Assembly (NCBI RefSeq): GCF_000744705.1
Contig: NZ_JQML01000001.1
Location: 7,884,017-7,948,016 of the forward strand
Length of the DNA stretch: 64,000 nucleotides
Source: Streptacidiphilus albus JL83
Lineage (GTDB): Bacteria > Actinomycetota > Actinomycetes > Streptomycetales > Streptomycetaceae
Reading direction: 5' to 3'
Shown here: positions 24,501 to 32,750 of the stretch, one piece after another
Layout: the number at the start of each line of letters is the position of its first letter
Numbering within the stretch: position 1 is the stretch's first letter
Position numbers and translations under genes: made by a program
The notes under the pieces: model-generated
Databases searched by the model: none
Told to the model about the DNA's origin: nothing
The model's input: only the letters and a program-made list of their open reading frames with translations

Positions 24501-24700
24501 GCGCGGGGCATCCACGCAGGCGTGGCCGGTCCGGGGGCTGCTACGACGACACCCTGCCCACGATGCACGCGCTGTGCACGGGCACCTTCTCCCGCCGTGA
24601 CAGTCCCAACGCCAGCCCGGAGCTGCGCGATTGCTCGTGCCCGTGCCATACCCCCGAGGGAGCCTGGATGAGAGCGGTGCCGACGGCTCGGATGCCGTGA
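24497..24700 (+). CDS. Very small Cys-rich protein
   Basis: 67 residues from GTG 24497, overlapping the previous stop by four bases. Basic N-terminus (HPRRRGRSGG), then CSCPCHTPEG near the C-terminus. Small size and lack of homology I recognise keep confidence modest; the coupling is the main reason to call it a gene. Confidence 0.45.
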   Translation: MSAGHPRRRGRSGGCYDDTLPTMHALCTGTFSRRDSPNASPELRDCSCPCHTPEGAWMRAVPTARMP

Positions 24701-25269
24701 CGCGGCTGTCGCATCGGGGTGGGCTGCTGGGGCGGATCAGGGCAAGCGCCAGGTCTCACTGCTGGAGACCGCCCGCGGGAAGGCCAAGCGGAAGGCGACT
24801 GTGCGCATGGAGGCCACGCTGGCTGCGGGCGCCGGCCGCGCTCTGCCCGTCGGTGCGACGGTGAAGTGCCGGGAATTCGACGGCGATTCCCGGGAGGCGT
24901 GATCGAACCCGGTACGAAGGCCGAGACCGGCCGGCGTCCGTGCCTCTGGGTCGGTGGACGCCGCGGCCACCAGGTCACCATCGTGCCCGCTCCCGACACC
25001 GCTGCCTGGACTTCCGCCACAGGGTCGTCCAGGCGACTCCGCCGCCCCGTCGTCCACGCGCCTGCCGAACCTGGGACTTTCCGTGCGGAGCCGTTGGTTG
25101 GACAGTCCCCCCGTTCGGCGGGGTCGAGTACCCGAACTTCGGGGGTGTCGCGCACGGCATGCGACCGCGAGGATATGCATTTTATTCGCTACTGCATATC
25201 ACTTGCAATAAGTTCGTAGGACTGTCCGGGACATGCCTGATGATCCTGCGACCCAGGATGGGGACACAG
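24701..25269. other. Gap with a possible gene remnant
   Basis: 569 bases. One frame is open from 24672 to a stop at 24900-24902 and reads like protein near its end (QVSLLETARGKAKRKATVRM, then GATVKCREF), but it has no good start and may be the 3' end of a lost gene. The remainder to 25170 holds nothing I can support. An AT-rich inverted repeat ahead of the next gene is listed separately. Confidence 0.35.
25172..25200. promoter_or_regulatory. AT-rich inverted repeat upstream of a secreted protein gene
   Basis: GATATGCA (25172-25179) and TGCATATC (25193-25200) are perfect eight-base arms around 13 AT-rich bases, 70 bp before the start of the secreted protein. This is a strongly AT-rich spot in a GC-rich genome and fits a promoter with operator. 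Confidence 0.5.
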
Positions 25270-25815
25270 ATGCGCAAGACTGTCGTCGGCGCGGCCACGG
25301 CCGCCCTTGTCCTCATACCGTTGGTCCAGAGTGCCTCGGCCGCCACTGCCCAGAGGGGTCCCGCCACCGCCGGTCGAGCCGCTGCGCCGGCGGGCGGGGC
25401 TCAGCCGCAGCAGTGCGGGAACATCTACAAGCCCAGGAACACCCGCTACATCAGCACCCAGAGCGAGACGGTCAGCGGCCCGGGCGGCTCGGTGTCCGGT
25501 TACGGGCCGGGGACGCTGACCCTGTCCCAGACCGTGGGTATCAGCAACACCTACTCCGCCACTCTTGGTGCCTCCGTGGGGGACATCAGCACCACGGTGG
25601 GCTTCAACGTGACGCAGAACTGGTCGACGACCGAGAGCGCCTCCTACACGATGACCGACAGCCGCCACTACGTCCTCTACGCGGACAAGGTGAGCCTGCT
25701 CTACTCCTACGAGGTCCACAAGATCGGCCGCTGCGACGGTCACGACTTCGGCAGCGTGGGGACCGGCTACGCCACGAAGTTCGACCACCTCGACTACAAC
25801 CACCGCCAGGGCTGA
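25270..25815 (+). CDS. Secreted beta-rich protein of unknown function
   Basis: About 181 residues. ATG 25270 is preferred because GGATGGGGA lies at good spacing; in-frame ATG 25258 adds four residues. A Sec signal (MRKTVVGAATAALVLIPLVQ, cleaved near SASA) and a short Ala/Pro linker precede a domain with two Cys (QQCGNIY, GRCDGHD). The central 60 residues alternate polar and small residues with many Thr/Ser (TLGASVGDISTTVGFNVTQN), which recalls the membrane-inserting hairpins of aerolysin-type toxins. That resemblance is only pattern-level. A strong terminator follows, so it is monocistronic. Confidence 0.65.
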   Translation: MRKTVVGAATAALVLIPLVQSASAATAQRGPATAGRAAAPAGGAQPQQCGNIYKPRNTRYISTQSETVSGPGGSVSGYGPGTLTLSQTVGISNTYSATLGASVGDISTTVGFNVTQNWSTTESASYTMTDSRHYVLYADKVSLLYSYEVHKIGRCDGHDFGSVGTGYATKFDHLDYNHRQG

Positions 25816-25824
25816 AGCAGTTCT

Positions 25825-25855
25825 CGCCGTGCCCAGCCGCTGCTCGGGCACGGCG
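25825..25855 (+). terminator. Intrinsic terminator
   Basis: CGCCGTGCCC (25825-25834) pairs perfectly with GGGCACGGCG (25846-25855), ten bases after the secreted protein stop. Confidence 0.65.
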
Positions 25856-25890
25856 GGACCAGCCACTGCCCGGCCTCTCACGGAGCCCCC

Positions 25891-26454
25891 ATGCTGAAGA
25901 CCCTTCGCCTCACCGCCGCCGCCCTCGTCCTCCTGCCCGTCCTCGCCGCGACCGCGTGCAGCCACACTCCCGCGGCCGCGAGCGGCACCGCGCCCGATAC
26001 GGCGCTTGCCTCGCTTTCCCCGATTCCGTTCCCCGCGCAGCTGAACCCCGCCGACCCGTACACACGACTGCCCACTGTGGCCACTGCCTCGGGGGCCGGT
26101 GTCACCATTGCCCTTCAAGTCGCAGGCGGTGCTTGCAACGTGGTCATCGGCACAGCCGGCTCGCAGACCCAGGTCGGGGCTCACGCCCCCGGAACCGGTC
26201 AACCTGCCCCCGCCCAGAAGACGGACCTGCCCCCGGCCGCCGCCCGGGCGATCGGTCCGGCCAACAGTGCTGCCACCACTACGGCCGACGGCCCCTTCAC
26301 CCTCACCTGCGGCGACCGGGGCGCCGCACTGACCCTCCCCGCCAAGGACGTCGCCGCGCCTCCCGTAGGCACCGCCCGCATCAGGAACATCGGCAACGGC
26401 CTGGCCCTGATCGTCACCGGCTCCGCCACCACCATGGCAGCCGCACTCGCCTGA
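25891..26454 (+). CDS. Lipoprotein of unknown function
   Basis: 187 residues, ATG 25891. Signal peptide with lipobox LAATAC (Cys23), then a Pro/Ala linker and a domain with two Cys (GGACNVV, LTCGDRG) that could form a disulfide. The C-terminal part has repeated short strands. No family recognised. It stands alone behind the preceding terminator. Surface location is clear, function is not. Confidence 0.6.
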   Translation: MLKTLRLTAAALVLLPVLAATACSHTPAAASGTAPDTALASLSPIPFPAQLNPADPYTRLPTVATASGAGVTIALQVAGGACNVVIGTAGSQTQVGAHAPGTGQPAPAQKTDLPPAAARAIGPANSAATTTADGPFTLTCGDRGAALTLPAKDVAAPPVGTARIRNIGNGLALIVTGSATTMAAALA

Positions 26455-26757
26455 AGCTCGGCGGCCAGGGACGTCGGGCAGGTCCGCAGTCGCTGCGCGG
26501 CAGCCGGCCTCGGCGAGTTCGCCACCCTGGCCGCCCGGCGGAGGGTCCCCGGCACCGCCTTGACGGGGAACTACCTGCGACGGGGCCCGGCTGGGTTCGT
26601 GTTTCGAGGTCCGGGGAGGGTGTGCTACGGTCGGCGGCGATTGAACGGAACGCGAAAAATCGCTCTCGGATGGTGTTTCGGAGCGGCGCCGGTACGGCGT
26701 TCATTCCTCCAGGGGAATCCAGTGCTTCCTTCGTGACTACAACGAAGGCAGAGGACT
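26455..26757. other. Intergenic region upstream of the flavin monooxygenase
   Basis: 303 bases. The first half has coding-like composition but no start, possibly a decayed gene end. The second half drops in GC (AACGCGAAAAATCGCTCTCG around 26650), which suggests the promoter of the monooxygenase. No clear operator. Confidence 0.4.
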
Positions 26758-27978
26758 GTGCCCAACCATCGCGTCATCATCGTGGGAGCCGGACTCGGCG
26801 GCCTGGCGCTCGCCCAGGGGCTGCGCACCCGGGGCTTCGACGTCGCCGTCTACGAGCGGGACCCGCACCAGGACGCCCGGCCCCAGGGGTACCGCATCCA
26901 GCTCGACCAGCCCGGTCTGGGCGGCCTGCGGCGCTGCCTGCCGGAGAGTCTCTTCCGGCTGTGCCTGGCCACCGCCGGCTCGCCGCCGGCCCGGGTCTCG
27001 GTCCGCAGCCGCCACCTCCACCCGCTGGCGGACCGCGCCGCCGGCGCGGCTCCGGGGACGGACGGGGCGGACCGGGACGTCCCGCGCCCGCACGCGTTCA
27101 ACCGGCCCACCCTGCGCCGGATCCTGCTGTCCGGCCTCGGCGGCAGCGTGCACTACGGGGCCGAGCTGATCGGCTACGAGCAGGCGGCCGACTCCACGGT
27201 GACCGCGCGGTTCGCCGACGGCCGCACCGCGACCGGGGAGCTGCTGGTCGGCGCGGACGGGGTCGGCTCGGCGGTCCGCGCCCTGCTGCTGCCGAACGCC
27301 CAGGTCGAGGACGCCGGTCTGCGCCTGATCTACGGCCGGATCCCGCTGGACGGAGCCACCCTGGCCGAGATGCCCTCCTGGGTCTTCGACAGCATCTTCA
27401 CCGTGGTGACCGGCGGCCCCGGCCACCCCCACCTGGGCCTGGGCCCGGTGCAGTTCGGCTGCCCGCCCGACGCCGCCGGAGCGGCGAGCAGCCCCCCGGT
27501 CGACCTGCCCGCCGCCGGGGACTACCTCGCCTGCATGGTCGGCGCCCCGGCCGACCACCCGGCCCTGCCGCCCTTCGCCGAACTGCGGCGACTCGACCGC
27601 AGCGCCCTGCGCGACCTCGCCCTCACCGTGCTGGGCGACGACTGGCACCCGGACGTCCACCGCCTGCTGAGCCGGTGGGAGACCGACTCGTTGTTCCCGC
27701 TGCGCATCTCCACCGCCGCTGCGGTCGAGCCCTGGGAAGCGGGCCCGGTGACCCTGATCGGCGACGCGGTCCACGCGATGAGCCCGGTGCTCGCGATGGG
27801 CGCCAACACCGCGATCCGGGACGCCGGTGAACTGGCCCTGGCGCTGGCCGCCGCCGCCGATTCCGGGGCGCCGCTGGTGGACGCGGTCCGCAGCTACCAG
27901 AACCTGATGGTCGACTACGCCGCCGCCGTCGTGGCGTCCTCCCGGCAGACCGGGAGGGAGCGCGTCGGACAGAAGTGA
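26758..27978 (+). CDS. FAD-dependent aromatic hydroxylase-type monooxygenase
   Basis: 406 residues from GTG 26758, with CAGAGGA upstream. Class A flavin monooxygenase: dinucleotide-binding VIIVGAGLGGLALAQGL at the N-terminus, the DG-type motif LLVGADGVGSAVRALL in the middle, and LIGDAVHAMSPVLAMGANTA with the GD motif near residue 340. These use NAD(P)H and O2 to hydroxylate or epoxidise aromatic or polyketide substrates. It stands alone, so catabolic, tailoring or detoxifying roles are all possible. The gene is intact and fully host-like in codon use. Confidence 0.87.
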   Translation: MPNHRVIIVGAGLGGLALAQGLRTRGFDVAVYERDPHQDARPQGYRIQLDQPGLGGLRRCLPESLFRLCLATAGSPPARVSVRSRHLHPLADRAAGAAPGTDGADRDVPRPHAFNRPTLRRILLSGLGGSVHYGAELIGYEQAADSTVTARFADGRTATGELLVGADGVGSAVRALLLPNAQVEDAGLRLIYGRIPLDGATLAEMPSWVFDSIFTVVTGGPGHPHLGLGPVQFGCPPDAAGAASSPPVDLPAAGDYLACMVGAPADHPALPPFAELRRLDRSALRDLALTVLGDDWHPDVHRLLSRWETDSLFPLRISTAAAVEPWEAGPVTLIGDAVHAMSPVLAMGANTAIRDAGELALALAAAADSGAPLVDAVRSYQNLMVDYAAAVVASSRQTGRERVGQK

Positions 27979-28007
27979 GCCCTCGCGGGTGCTGCGGAGC
28001 CTGCGGG

Positions 28008-28769
28008 TCAGGCCTCCGGGGCGGGGTGGTGGCGGTGGCGGGTGAGGGCGGTGGACGCCAGGGAGTTGTGGACCGTGAAGGCCACGGTGCCGGGCAGGTA
28101 GCGGTCCTCGGACCACTCCACCGGCGCTCCGGCCGGATCCGTGGTGCGCCGCCGTTCGCGCAGCAGCGCCGTCCCGGGCGGGACGTCCAGCAGCGTGGCG
28201 TCCTCCGTGTCCGCCAGCACCAGGTCCACGGTGTGGTCGGCGTCCGCGAGCAGGACGCCCTGCTGCTCCAGCTGCTCGCTGACCGAGACCGCGTCCGGCG
28301 GGATCGCCGCCACCAGGGCCCCGATCGGGTCCGGGTAGGCGGTCCGCTCCACCATCACCGGTCGGCCGCCGAGGGTCCGCACCCGCAGCACCCAGTGCAC
28401 GAACGCGTCCTCGGCGAGCCGCAGTTGCGCGGTCTCCTCGGGCTCGGCCGGGCGGCGCTCCTGGCGGACCACCCGGCCGCCGGGCTCCTCGCCGACCGAG
28501 CGCGCCCAGCGGGTGAAGCTCATCAGCTCGGCGAAGCTCTGCAGCGGGGGGGACTCCAGCACCACCCGGCGGGCGCCGCGCCGGGAGGTGACCACGCCCT
28601 CGGCCCGGAGCAGCGTCATCGCCTGCCGGACGGTGCCCCGGGAGACGCCGTGCCGCAGCGCCAGCTCCTCCTCGCTGGGCAGCCGGCCACCGGCGCCGTA
28701 CTCCCCGGACCGCGCGGCGGCGCGGACCTCGGCGGCGAGCAGCCGGTAGCGCGCTGTCTCGGCGGCCAT
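28008..28769 (-). CDS. GntR/HutC-family transcriptional regulator
   Basis: 253 residues, ATG 28769. N-terminal winged helix (RLPSEEELALRHGVSRGTVR, then QAMTLLRAEGVV) and a C-terminal UTRA ligand-binding domain from about residue 90 to the end, containing ERTAYPD, TALLRERRRT and SEDRYLPG. HutC-type regulators sense small metabolites such as sugars or amino acids. The start overlaps the stop of the upstream ArsR-SRPBCC gene by one base, so they are co-transcribed. Its targets are not evident; the monooxygenase 30 bases beyond its stop is convergent. Confidence 0.87.
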   Translation of the reverse strand: MAAETARYRLLAAEVRAAARSGEYGAGGRLPSEEELALRHGVSRGTVRQAMTLLRAEGVVTSRRGARRVVLESPPLQSFAELMSFTRWARSVGEEPGGRVVRQERRPAEPEETAQLRLAEDAFVHWVLRVRTLGGRPVMVERTAYPDPIGALVAAIPPDAVSVSEQLEQQGVLLADADHTVDLVLADTEDATLLDVPPGTALLRERRRTTDPAGAPVEWSEDRYLPGTVAFTVHNSLASTALTRHRHHPAPEA

Positions 28770-29515
28770 CAGGTGTAGCGGAGGGAGCCGGGGGTGGTCA
28801 GCGACTCACCGGTCTCCAGCCAGGTCTTCAGCCCGGAGAGGATCATCGGCCAGCCGCCGTAGAGCTCGTCGTTGGCGCCCTCGCGCAGCTGGTCGTGGGT
28901 GAGCAGGAGCCGGCAGGAGTCGCCGACCGGCTCGATCTCCCAGGTGATGCGGGTGCTGCCCTCGCGCTTCACGTCCTCGCTCCAGAGCGCGACCATGGTC
29001 TGGACGAGTCGGCGCGGCGGGTCGGCCTCCAGGATCTCGCCCTCGCCGAGGGGCATGTCCCCGGCCTTCATCTCGTAGCGCGAGCCCGGCTTGAAGTCGG
29101 AGACCTGCCCGGCGCCGAAGTTGTAGCGGCTCCGGATGGCGGGATCGGTGATCGCCTCCCAGAGGCGTTCGGGAGTGGTCTTGATGTAGATCTCGTAGAC
29201 CTTCTGCATGGTGTTCTCCAGATGGCTCTTCAGGCCGGTGAGGGTGGCGGCCCAGGGCTGCGCGTACTTGCTCACCCACCGTTCGTGGACGAGCTGGATG
29301 GGCACCGGGTTGAGGAAGTGGAGCTTCTCCCGGCCCTGGCGCCTGGTGACGACCAGGCCGGCCTCCTCCAGCACCTTGAGGTGCTTCATCACGGCGAAGC
29401 GTGAGGTGTCGAAGCGCGACTCCAGTGCGCTGAGCGTCTGTCCGTCCTCGCGGAAGAGCTCGTCCAGCAGGCTGCGCCGCGTCGGGTCGGCGAGTGCCTT
29501 GAAGACGGCGTCCAT
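28769..29515 (-). CDS. ArsR-type regulator fused to an SRPBCC (AHSA1) domain
   Basis: 248 residues, ATG 29515. Residues 1-95 are an ArsR winged helix (MDAVFKALADPTRRSLLDEL, then DTSRFAVMKHLKVLEEAGLV). Residues 103-240 are a Bet v1-like SRPBCC domain of the AHSA1 type (YEIYIKTTPERLWEAITDPA, GPMILSGLK-like end). Elsewhere these are usually two adjacent genes; here they form a single chain, so ligand binding in the hydrophobic SRPBCC pocket may directly control DNA binding. A perfect palindrome 14 bases upstream is the likely autoregulatory site. Confidence 0.87.
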   Translation of the reverse strand: MDAVFKALADPTRRSLLDELFREDGQTLSALESRFDTSRFAVMKHLKVLEEAGLVVTRRQGREKLHFLNPVPIQLVHERWVSKYAQPWAATLTGLKSHLENTMQKVYEIYIKTTPERLWEAITDPAIRSRYNFGAGQVSDFKPGSRYEMKAGDMPLGEGEILEADPPRRLVQTMVALWSEDVKREGSTRITWEIEPVGDSCRLLLTHDQLREGANDELYGGWPMILSGLKTWLETGESLTTPGSLRYT

Positions 29516-29528
29516 GGTTCGAGGTTAG

Positions 29529-29544
29529 GTGACCTTTTGGTCAC
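29529..29544. promoter_or_regulatory. ArsR-type operator
   Basis: GTGACC-TTTT-GGTCAC, a perfect inverted repeat 14 bases before the ArsR-SRPBCC start, overlapping the expected promoter. Confidence 0.7.
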
Positions 29545-29698
29545 ATGTCAATCGTGGCGTGCGGGGTTAACAACCCTGCCCAAGGTTGGAACCACCAGTA
29601 CCGGAGCTGCCGTCCACCCGAGTACTGGCGCGATCGCACCAGGGGCCGTGGGGGCGACCGAGTCCTCACCGCCGTTACAGGTGAAGGGAACCACTGCT

Positions 29699-30199
29699 TT
29701 GAAGCTCTCTCGTTCCACCACGATCCGGACCGCTGCGGCCACCGTCGTGGCGGGTCTGGCCGCCACCGCCGTCTTCGCCACCCCGGCGCTGGCGGCCGGC
29801 ACCGCGCCGTCCGCCGTCCACGTCGCGACTGTCGCCAAGGCGGCCCCGGCCCCCGTCCGCAGCGGCAGCCCCGCCTCGACCGAGGACCGGGTCGCCGACT
29901 TCTACGGCGCGTACATCGACGCCCACTGGGGTGCGGGCAACGGCAACCTGGTCACCGCGCTGCGCTCGGCCTACCTGACCAAGGGATTCCAGAAGCAGCT
30001 CACGGCCTGGGAGAACAAGAACCACGCCGACGGCGTGCTCCGCGCCCAGAGCGACCCGAGCAGCTGGGCCGTCACCGCGTCCAACGCCGGCATGGGACAC
30101 CTCTGGACCACGGTCGTCCTCACCTGGGCGCACGGCAAGCCCACCACGGTCACCGTCCAGAGCGACCTGGCGACCGGCCTGATCTCGGGCATCGAGTAG
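29699..30199 (+). CDS. Small secreted protein of unknown function
   Basis: 166 residues if started at TTG 29699, which follows GAAGGGA and opens directly on a Sec signal (LKLSRSTTIRTAAATVVAGL, cleaved near PALA). GTG 29681 is an alternative without a ribosome site. The mature part has one compact domain with FYGAYIDAHWGAGNGNLVTA and HLWTTVVLTWAHGKPTTV; no Cys, no anchor. Such proteins are common in actinomycete secretomes but I cannot name the family. Followed by a short tandem repeat and a strong hairpin. Confidence 0.65.
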   Translation: MKLSRSTTIRTAAATVVAGLAATAVFATPALAAGTAPSAVHVATVAKAAPAPVRSGSPASTEDRVADFYGAYIDAHWGAGNGNLVTALRSAYLTKGFQKQLTAWENKNHADGVLRAQSDPSSWAVTASNAGMGHLWTTVVLTWAHGKPTTVTVQSDLATGLISGIE

Positions 30200-30219
30200 C
30201 TCTGCCTGCTGTGAGCTAG

Positions 30220-30273
30220 CACCACCCGCACCACCCGCACCACCCGCACCACCCGCACCACCAGCACCATCCG
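30220..30273 (+). repeat. CACCACCCG tandem repeat
   Basis: Four perfect nine-base units followed by two variants (CACCACCAG, CACCATCCG), directly after the secreted protein gene. It is non-coding in both frames that matter and is likely a slippage-prone microsatellite. Confidence 0.8.
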
Positions 30274-30285
30274 CGGGAACGCGGT

Positions 30286-30318
30286 GTGTCCGGGACCGCT
30301 GGAACCGGTCCCGGACAC
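30286..30318 (+). terminator. Intrinsic terminator
   Basis: GTGTCCGGGACCG (30286-30298) pairs perfectly with CGGTCCCGGACAC (30306-30318) over 13 bases with a seven-base loop. Confidence 0.7.
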
Positions 30319-30444
30319 TCGCCCATTCTCGCTCCCTTCCGGCTCGGGTCCACCCCCGGTCCACCCCCGGCTCCACCTCCGCTCCACCCGGGTGTCCACC
30401 CGTCGGCCGATCCCGTCGCGGAGGGGCGACGGCAGGCTGGGGCC

Positions 30445-30963
30445 ATGAGTACAACTGACTACCTCGTCAACGCCGTGCTGGTCCTGCTCGTCATCCGCCA
30501 GATCCGGGGCTCCAAGCTGGACTTGGTCAACCTGGTGCTGCCGCTGGTGATCGTGGCCGGGGTCGGCTTCCAGTACCTGCGGTCCATCCCCACCGCCGGC
30601 AACGACCTGGTGCTGATCACCGTCCTGGCCGGGGTCGGGCTGTTGCTCGGCGCCGGTGCCGCGCTCACCACCCGGCTGCGGCTCGGGACGGACGGGGTGC
30701 CCTTCGCCAAGGCCGGAGTGGTGGCCGCCGTGCTGTGGGTGCTGGGGATCGGCTTCCGGATGGGCTTCGCCTACGCGTCCGACCACGGCGCCGGGGCCTC
30801 GATCGCCCGGTTCAGCCTCCAGCACGACATCACCGGCAGCTCGGCCTGGGTCGCCGCGCTGGTGCTGATGGCGCTGACCGAGGTCATCGCCCGGATGGCG
30901 CTGCTGCGGCTCCGGGGCTACCGGCTCACCCACTCCGGCGCCCGCGCCGCCGTCGCCGCGTAG
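30445..30963 (+). CDS. Integral membrane protein of unknown function
   Basis: 172 residues, ATG 30445 with GGCAGGCTGGGG upstream. Five hydrophobic helices: YLVNAVLVLLVIRQI, LVNLVLPLVIVAGVGFQYL, DLVLITVLAGVGLLLGAGAA, GVVAAVLWVLGIGFRMGFAY and AWVAALVLMALTEVIARMAL. An early IRQIRGSKLDL loop and a late ARMALLRLRGYRL give positive-inside topology. It resembles the DUF1453-type membrane proteins of actinomycetes. No enzymatic motif. Confidence 0.7.
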   Translation: MSTTDYLVNAVLVLLVIRQIRGSKLDLVNLVLPLVIVAGVGFQYLRSIPTAGNDLVLITVLAGVGLLLGAGAALTTRLRLGTDGVPFAKAGVVAAVLWVLGIGFRMGFAYASDHGAGASIARFSLQHDITGSSAWVAALVLMALTEVIARMALLRLRGYRLTHSGARAAVAA

Positions 30964-31062
30964 GGTGCCGCGTAGGGCGGGGCGCAGGGCTCGGCAGCGG
31001 GGCTCGGCAGTGGCCGCAAATTCGGTGGATCGGCCGCCTCGGCGGCGGCTAGCCTGCGCACC

Positions 31063-31557
31063 ATGATGAGCCCGGATGACGCGTTGTCGGTGCTGTCGCT
31101 GCTGGGCGAGGCCGGTGCGGAGGTCTGGATCGCCGGCGGCTGGGGCGTCGACGCACTGCTCGGCCGGCAGACCCGCGAGCACCGCGACCTCGACCTGCTG
31201 CACCGTCAGGAACAGGAGCCGGCCGTGCTGGCCGCACTCGCGGCGGCCGGCTACGCCGAGACCCTGGACTGGCGTCCGGTGCGCTTCGTGCTGAGTGGCC
31301 CCGGCGGGCTCGACCTCGACCTGCACCCACTCGCCTTCGCGCCGGACGGTTCCGCGCTCCAGGCGTCCCCGGAGCCGGGGCAGCCGTTCGTCTACCCGGC
31401 CGCGTGCTTCACCACCGGGACGATCGACGGCGTCACCGTCCCCTGCATCTCGGCCGAGCAGCAGAACCACTTCCACCAGGGCTACCGGCCCGCCGAGCAC
31501 GACCTCGCCGACATGGCCGCGCTGCGCGCCGCCTTCGACCTCGCCACCCACTTCTGA
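31063..31557 (+). CDS. Aminoglycoside-adenylyltransferase-like nucleotidyltransferase
   Basis: 164 residues, ATG 31063 (ATG 31066 equally possible). The polymerase-beta core is clear: GGWGVDALLG at residues 25-34, then TREHRDLDL with metal ligands Asp42 and Asp44, and a later DLDLHP. This is the pattern of the ANT(2'')/lincosamide nucleotidyltransferase-like group that adds AMP to antibiotics, but most chromosomal members have no known substrate. A resistance role should not be assumed. It stands alone, with no ribosome site visible. Confidence 0.75.
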   Translation: MMSPDDALSVLSLLGEAGAEVWIAGGWGVDALLGRQTREHRDLDLLHRQEQEPAVLAALAAAGYAETLDWRPVRFVLSGPGGLDLDLHPLAFAPDGSALQASPEPGQPFVYPAACFTTGTIDGVTVPCISAEQQNHFHQGYRPAEHDLADMAALRAAFDLATHF

Positions 31558-31581
31558 GCCCCGGGGCGACAGAGCGGGGTC

Positions 31582-31830
31582 ATGCGTACCGGGAGCACCG
31601 AGTACGGGTGGATCCGCCGGACCCGGGACGGCTTCGAGCCGCCGGAAGGCTGGCACGCGGAGTTGCCGGCGGGCGAGATCGTGTTGCAGGCCGGCCGGTC
31701 GGCGCTGCACGACTTCGTCATCCGCAACCTGGTACGCCAGGTCGCGTCGCCCTACGAGGCGTGGGGCGAGCGGCACATCCGGATCTCGGAGAACTGCGCC
31801 CCGGGGCGGGCCGTCCGCACGAGGGGGTCG
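31582..31830 (+). pseudogene. Uma2-like endonuclease fragment
   Basis: About 75 codons read like the N-terminal part of a Uma2-family (DUF820) nuclease: GFEPPEGWHAELPAGEIVLQ then HDFVIRNLVRQV and GERHIRISENC. After roughly residue 72 the frame loses all similarity and composition turns non-coding, while intact members continue for another 100 residues including the catalytic Asp/Glu-x-Lys. It is therefore a truncated remnant. Uma2 genes are abundant and often decaying in actinomycetes. Confidence 0.45.
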
Positions 31831-32017
31831 GTATCTGCGCGGCAGGTGCGAGTGGCTGATGCCAGATCAGGTGACGGAACATCATATTCCCGCGACCGTT
31901 GTGCAGTACGGCTTGTGACACGGGCCCTGCAACTGCCGCCCGGCGGGCTGCGTATCCCTATCTGGTGCACCTGTCCTTCGGTGCCGGTTGCCGTCGCACT
32001 CAGAGAAAGGGCCTGCC

Positions 32018-32740
32018 GTGCCCGTTGTCCGCACGTTGCTCCCCAGCGCCGTCCTGCTCGCTGTCGCCTGTGCCTCGCTGACCGGTTGCCAGGGCAGCGG
32101 CAGTGGCAGCGCCACTGCTGCCGCTGACACGCCAGGGCCCGGCCCGACCGCGTCGGCTACCGCGACCGCCGCGCCGTCGACCGCCGCGCCGTCGACCGCC
32201 GCGTCGACCGCGGCGCCGTCGACGACCGCCACCACCGCCAGGCCGGCTGCGGTCACGACCACCGCCGCCGTTCTCCGGTCGACCGGAACCGGCGCGGCAA
32301 GCACCATCGCGCCGTGCGGGAACGCGGATCTCCGTACCAGTTGGGGATCGGGAACCCAGAGCCAGCCGTTGCAGGCAGAGGCCGTGCTCTTCACCGACAT
32401 CGGCCACCGCGCCTGCACCCTGCAGGGCTATCCGGGCGTGACGATCGCGAACGGGGGGACCCTGATCGACGCGACCCGGGTGCTGAACGGGTTCCGCGGC
32501 GACCTGCCACCTCTGACCAGCCCACCGCTGGTCACCCTCGTCCCGGGCGCCACCGCATCCGCGATGGTCGAGTGGCGCCTGTACGACGGCAGCGCCTGCT
32601 ACCCCGCGGGCACCGGCGCGTTCGAGGCCACGGCGCCGAACACCACCGACACGATCGTCCTGAGCCAGGCCGTCGTGGGCCGACAGGGCATCTGCTCCAG
32701 CCTTGAGATCAATCCGGTGGTGCCCGGCACCGGCAGCTGA
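32018..32740 (+). CDS. DUF4232-containing lipoprotein
   Basis: 240 residues from GTG 32018, with AGAAAGG upstream. Lipobox LTGC at about residue 20, then a 70-residue Thr/Ala/Pro linker of near-repeats (ATAAPSTAAPSTAASTAAPS), then a C-terminal domain of about 130 residues: CGNADLRTSWG, FTDIGHRACTLQGYPGV and YDGSACYPAG match the DUF4232 pattern with two Cys pairs. These are surface-anchored in actinomycetes with no assigned activity. Its stop is 10 bases from a convergent hydrolase. Confidence 0.8.
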   Translation: MPVVRTLLPSAVLLAVACASLTGCQGSGSGSATAAADTPGPGPTASATATAAPSTAAPSTAASTAAPSTTATTARPAAVTTTAAVLRSTGTGAASTIAPCGNADLRTSWGSGTQSQPLQAEAVLFTDIGHRACTLQGYPGVTIANGGTLIDATRVLNGFRGDLPPLTSPPLVTLVPGATASAMVEWRLYDGSACYPAGTGAFEATAPNTTDTIVLSQAVVGRQGICSSLEINPVVPGTGS

Positions 32741-32750
32741 CCCTTCCGCG

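Noticed and set aside
25233..27830. 865-codon plus-strand frame
   Set aside because: Covers three real genes in another frame; low-complexity Arg/Pro/Gly content and no domain.
30220..30273. Possible CRISPR-like array
   Set aside because: Units are nine bases, contiguous and without spacers, so it is a simple tandem repeat.
31063..31557. Calling the nucleotidyltransferase an antibiotic-resistance gene
   Set aside because: The fold motif is shared by many chromosomal proteins without resistance function, and there is no mobile context.
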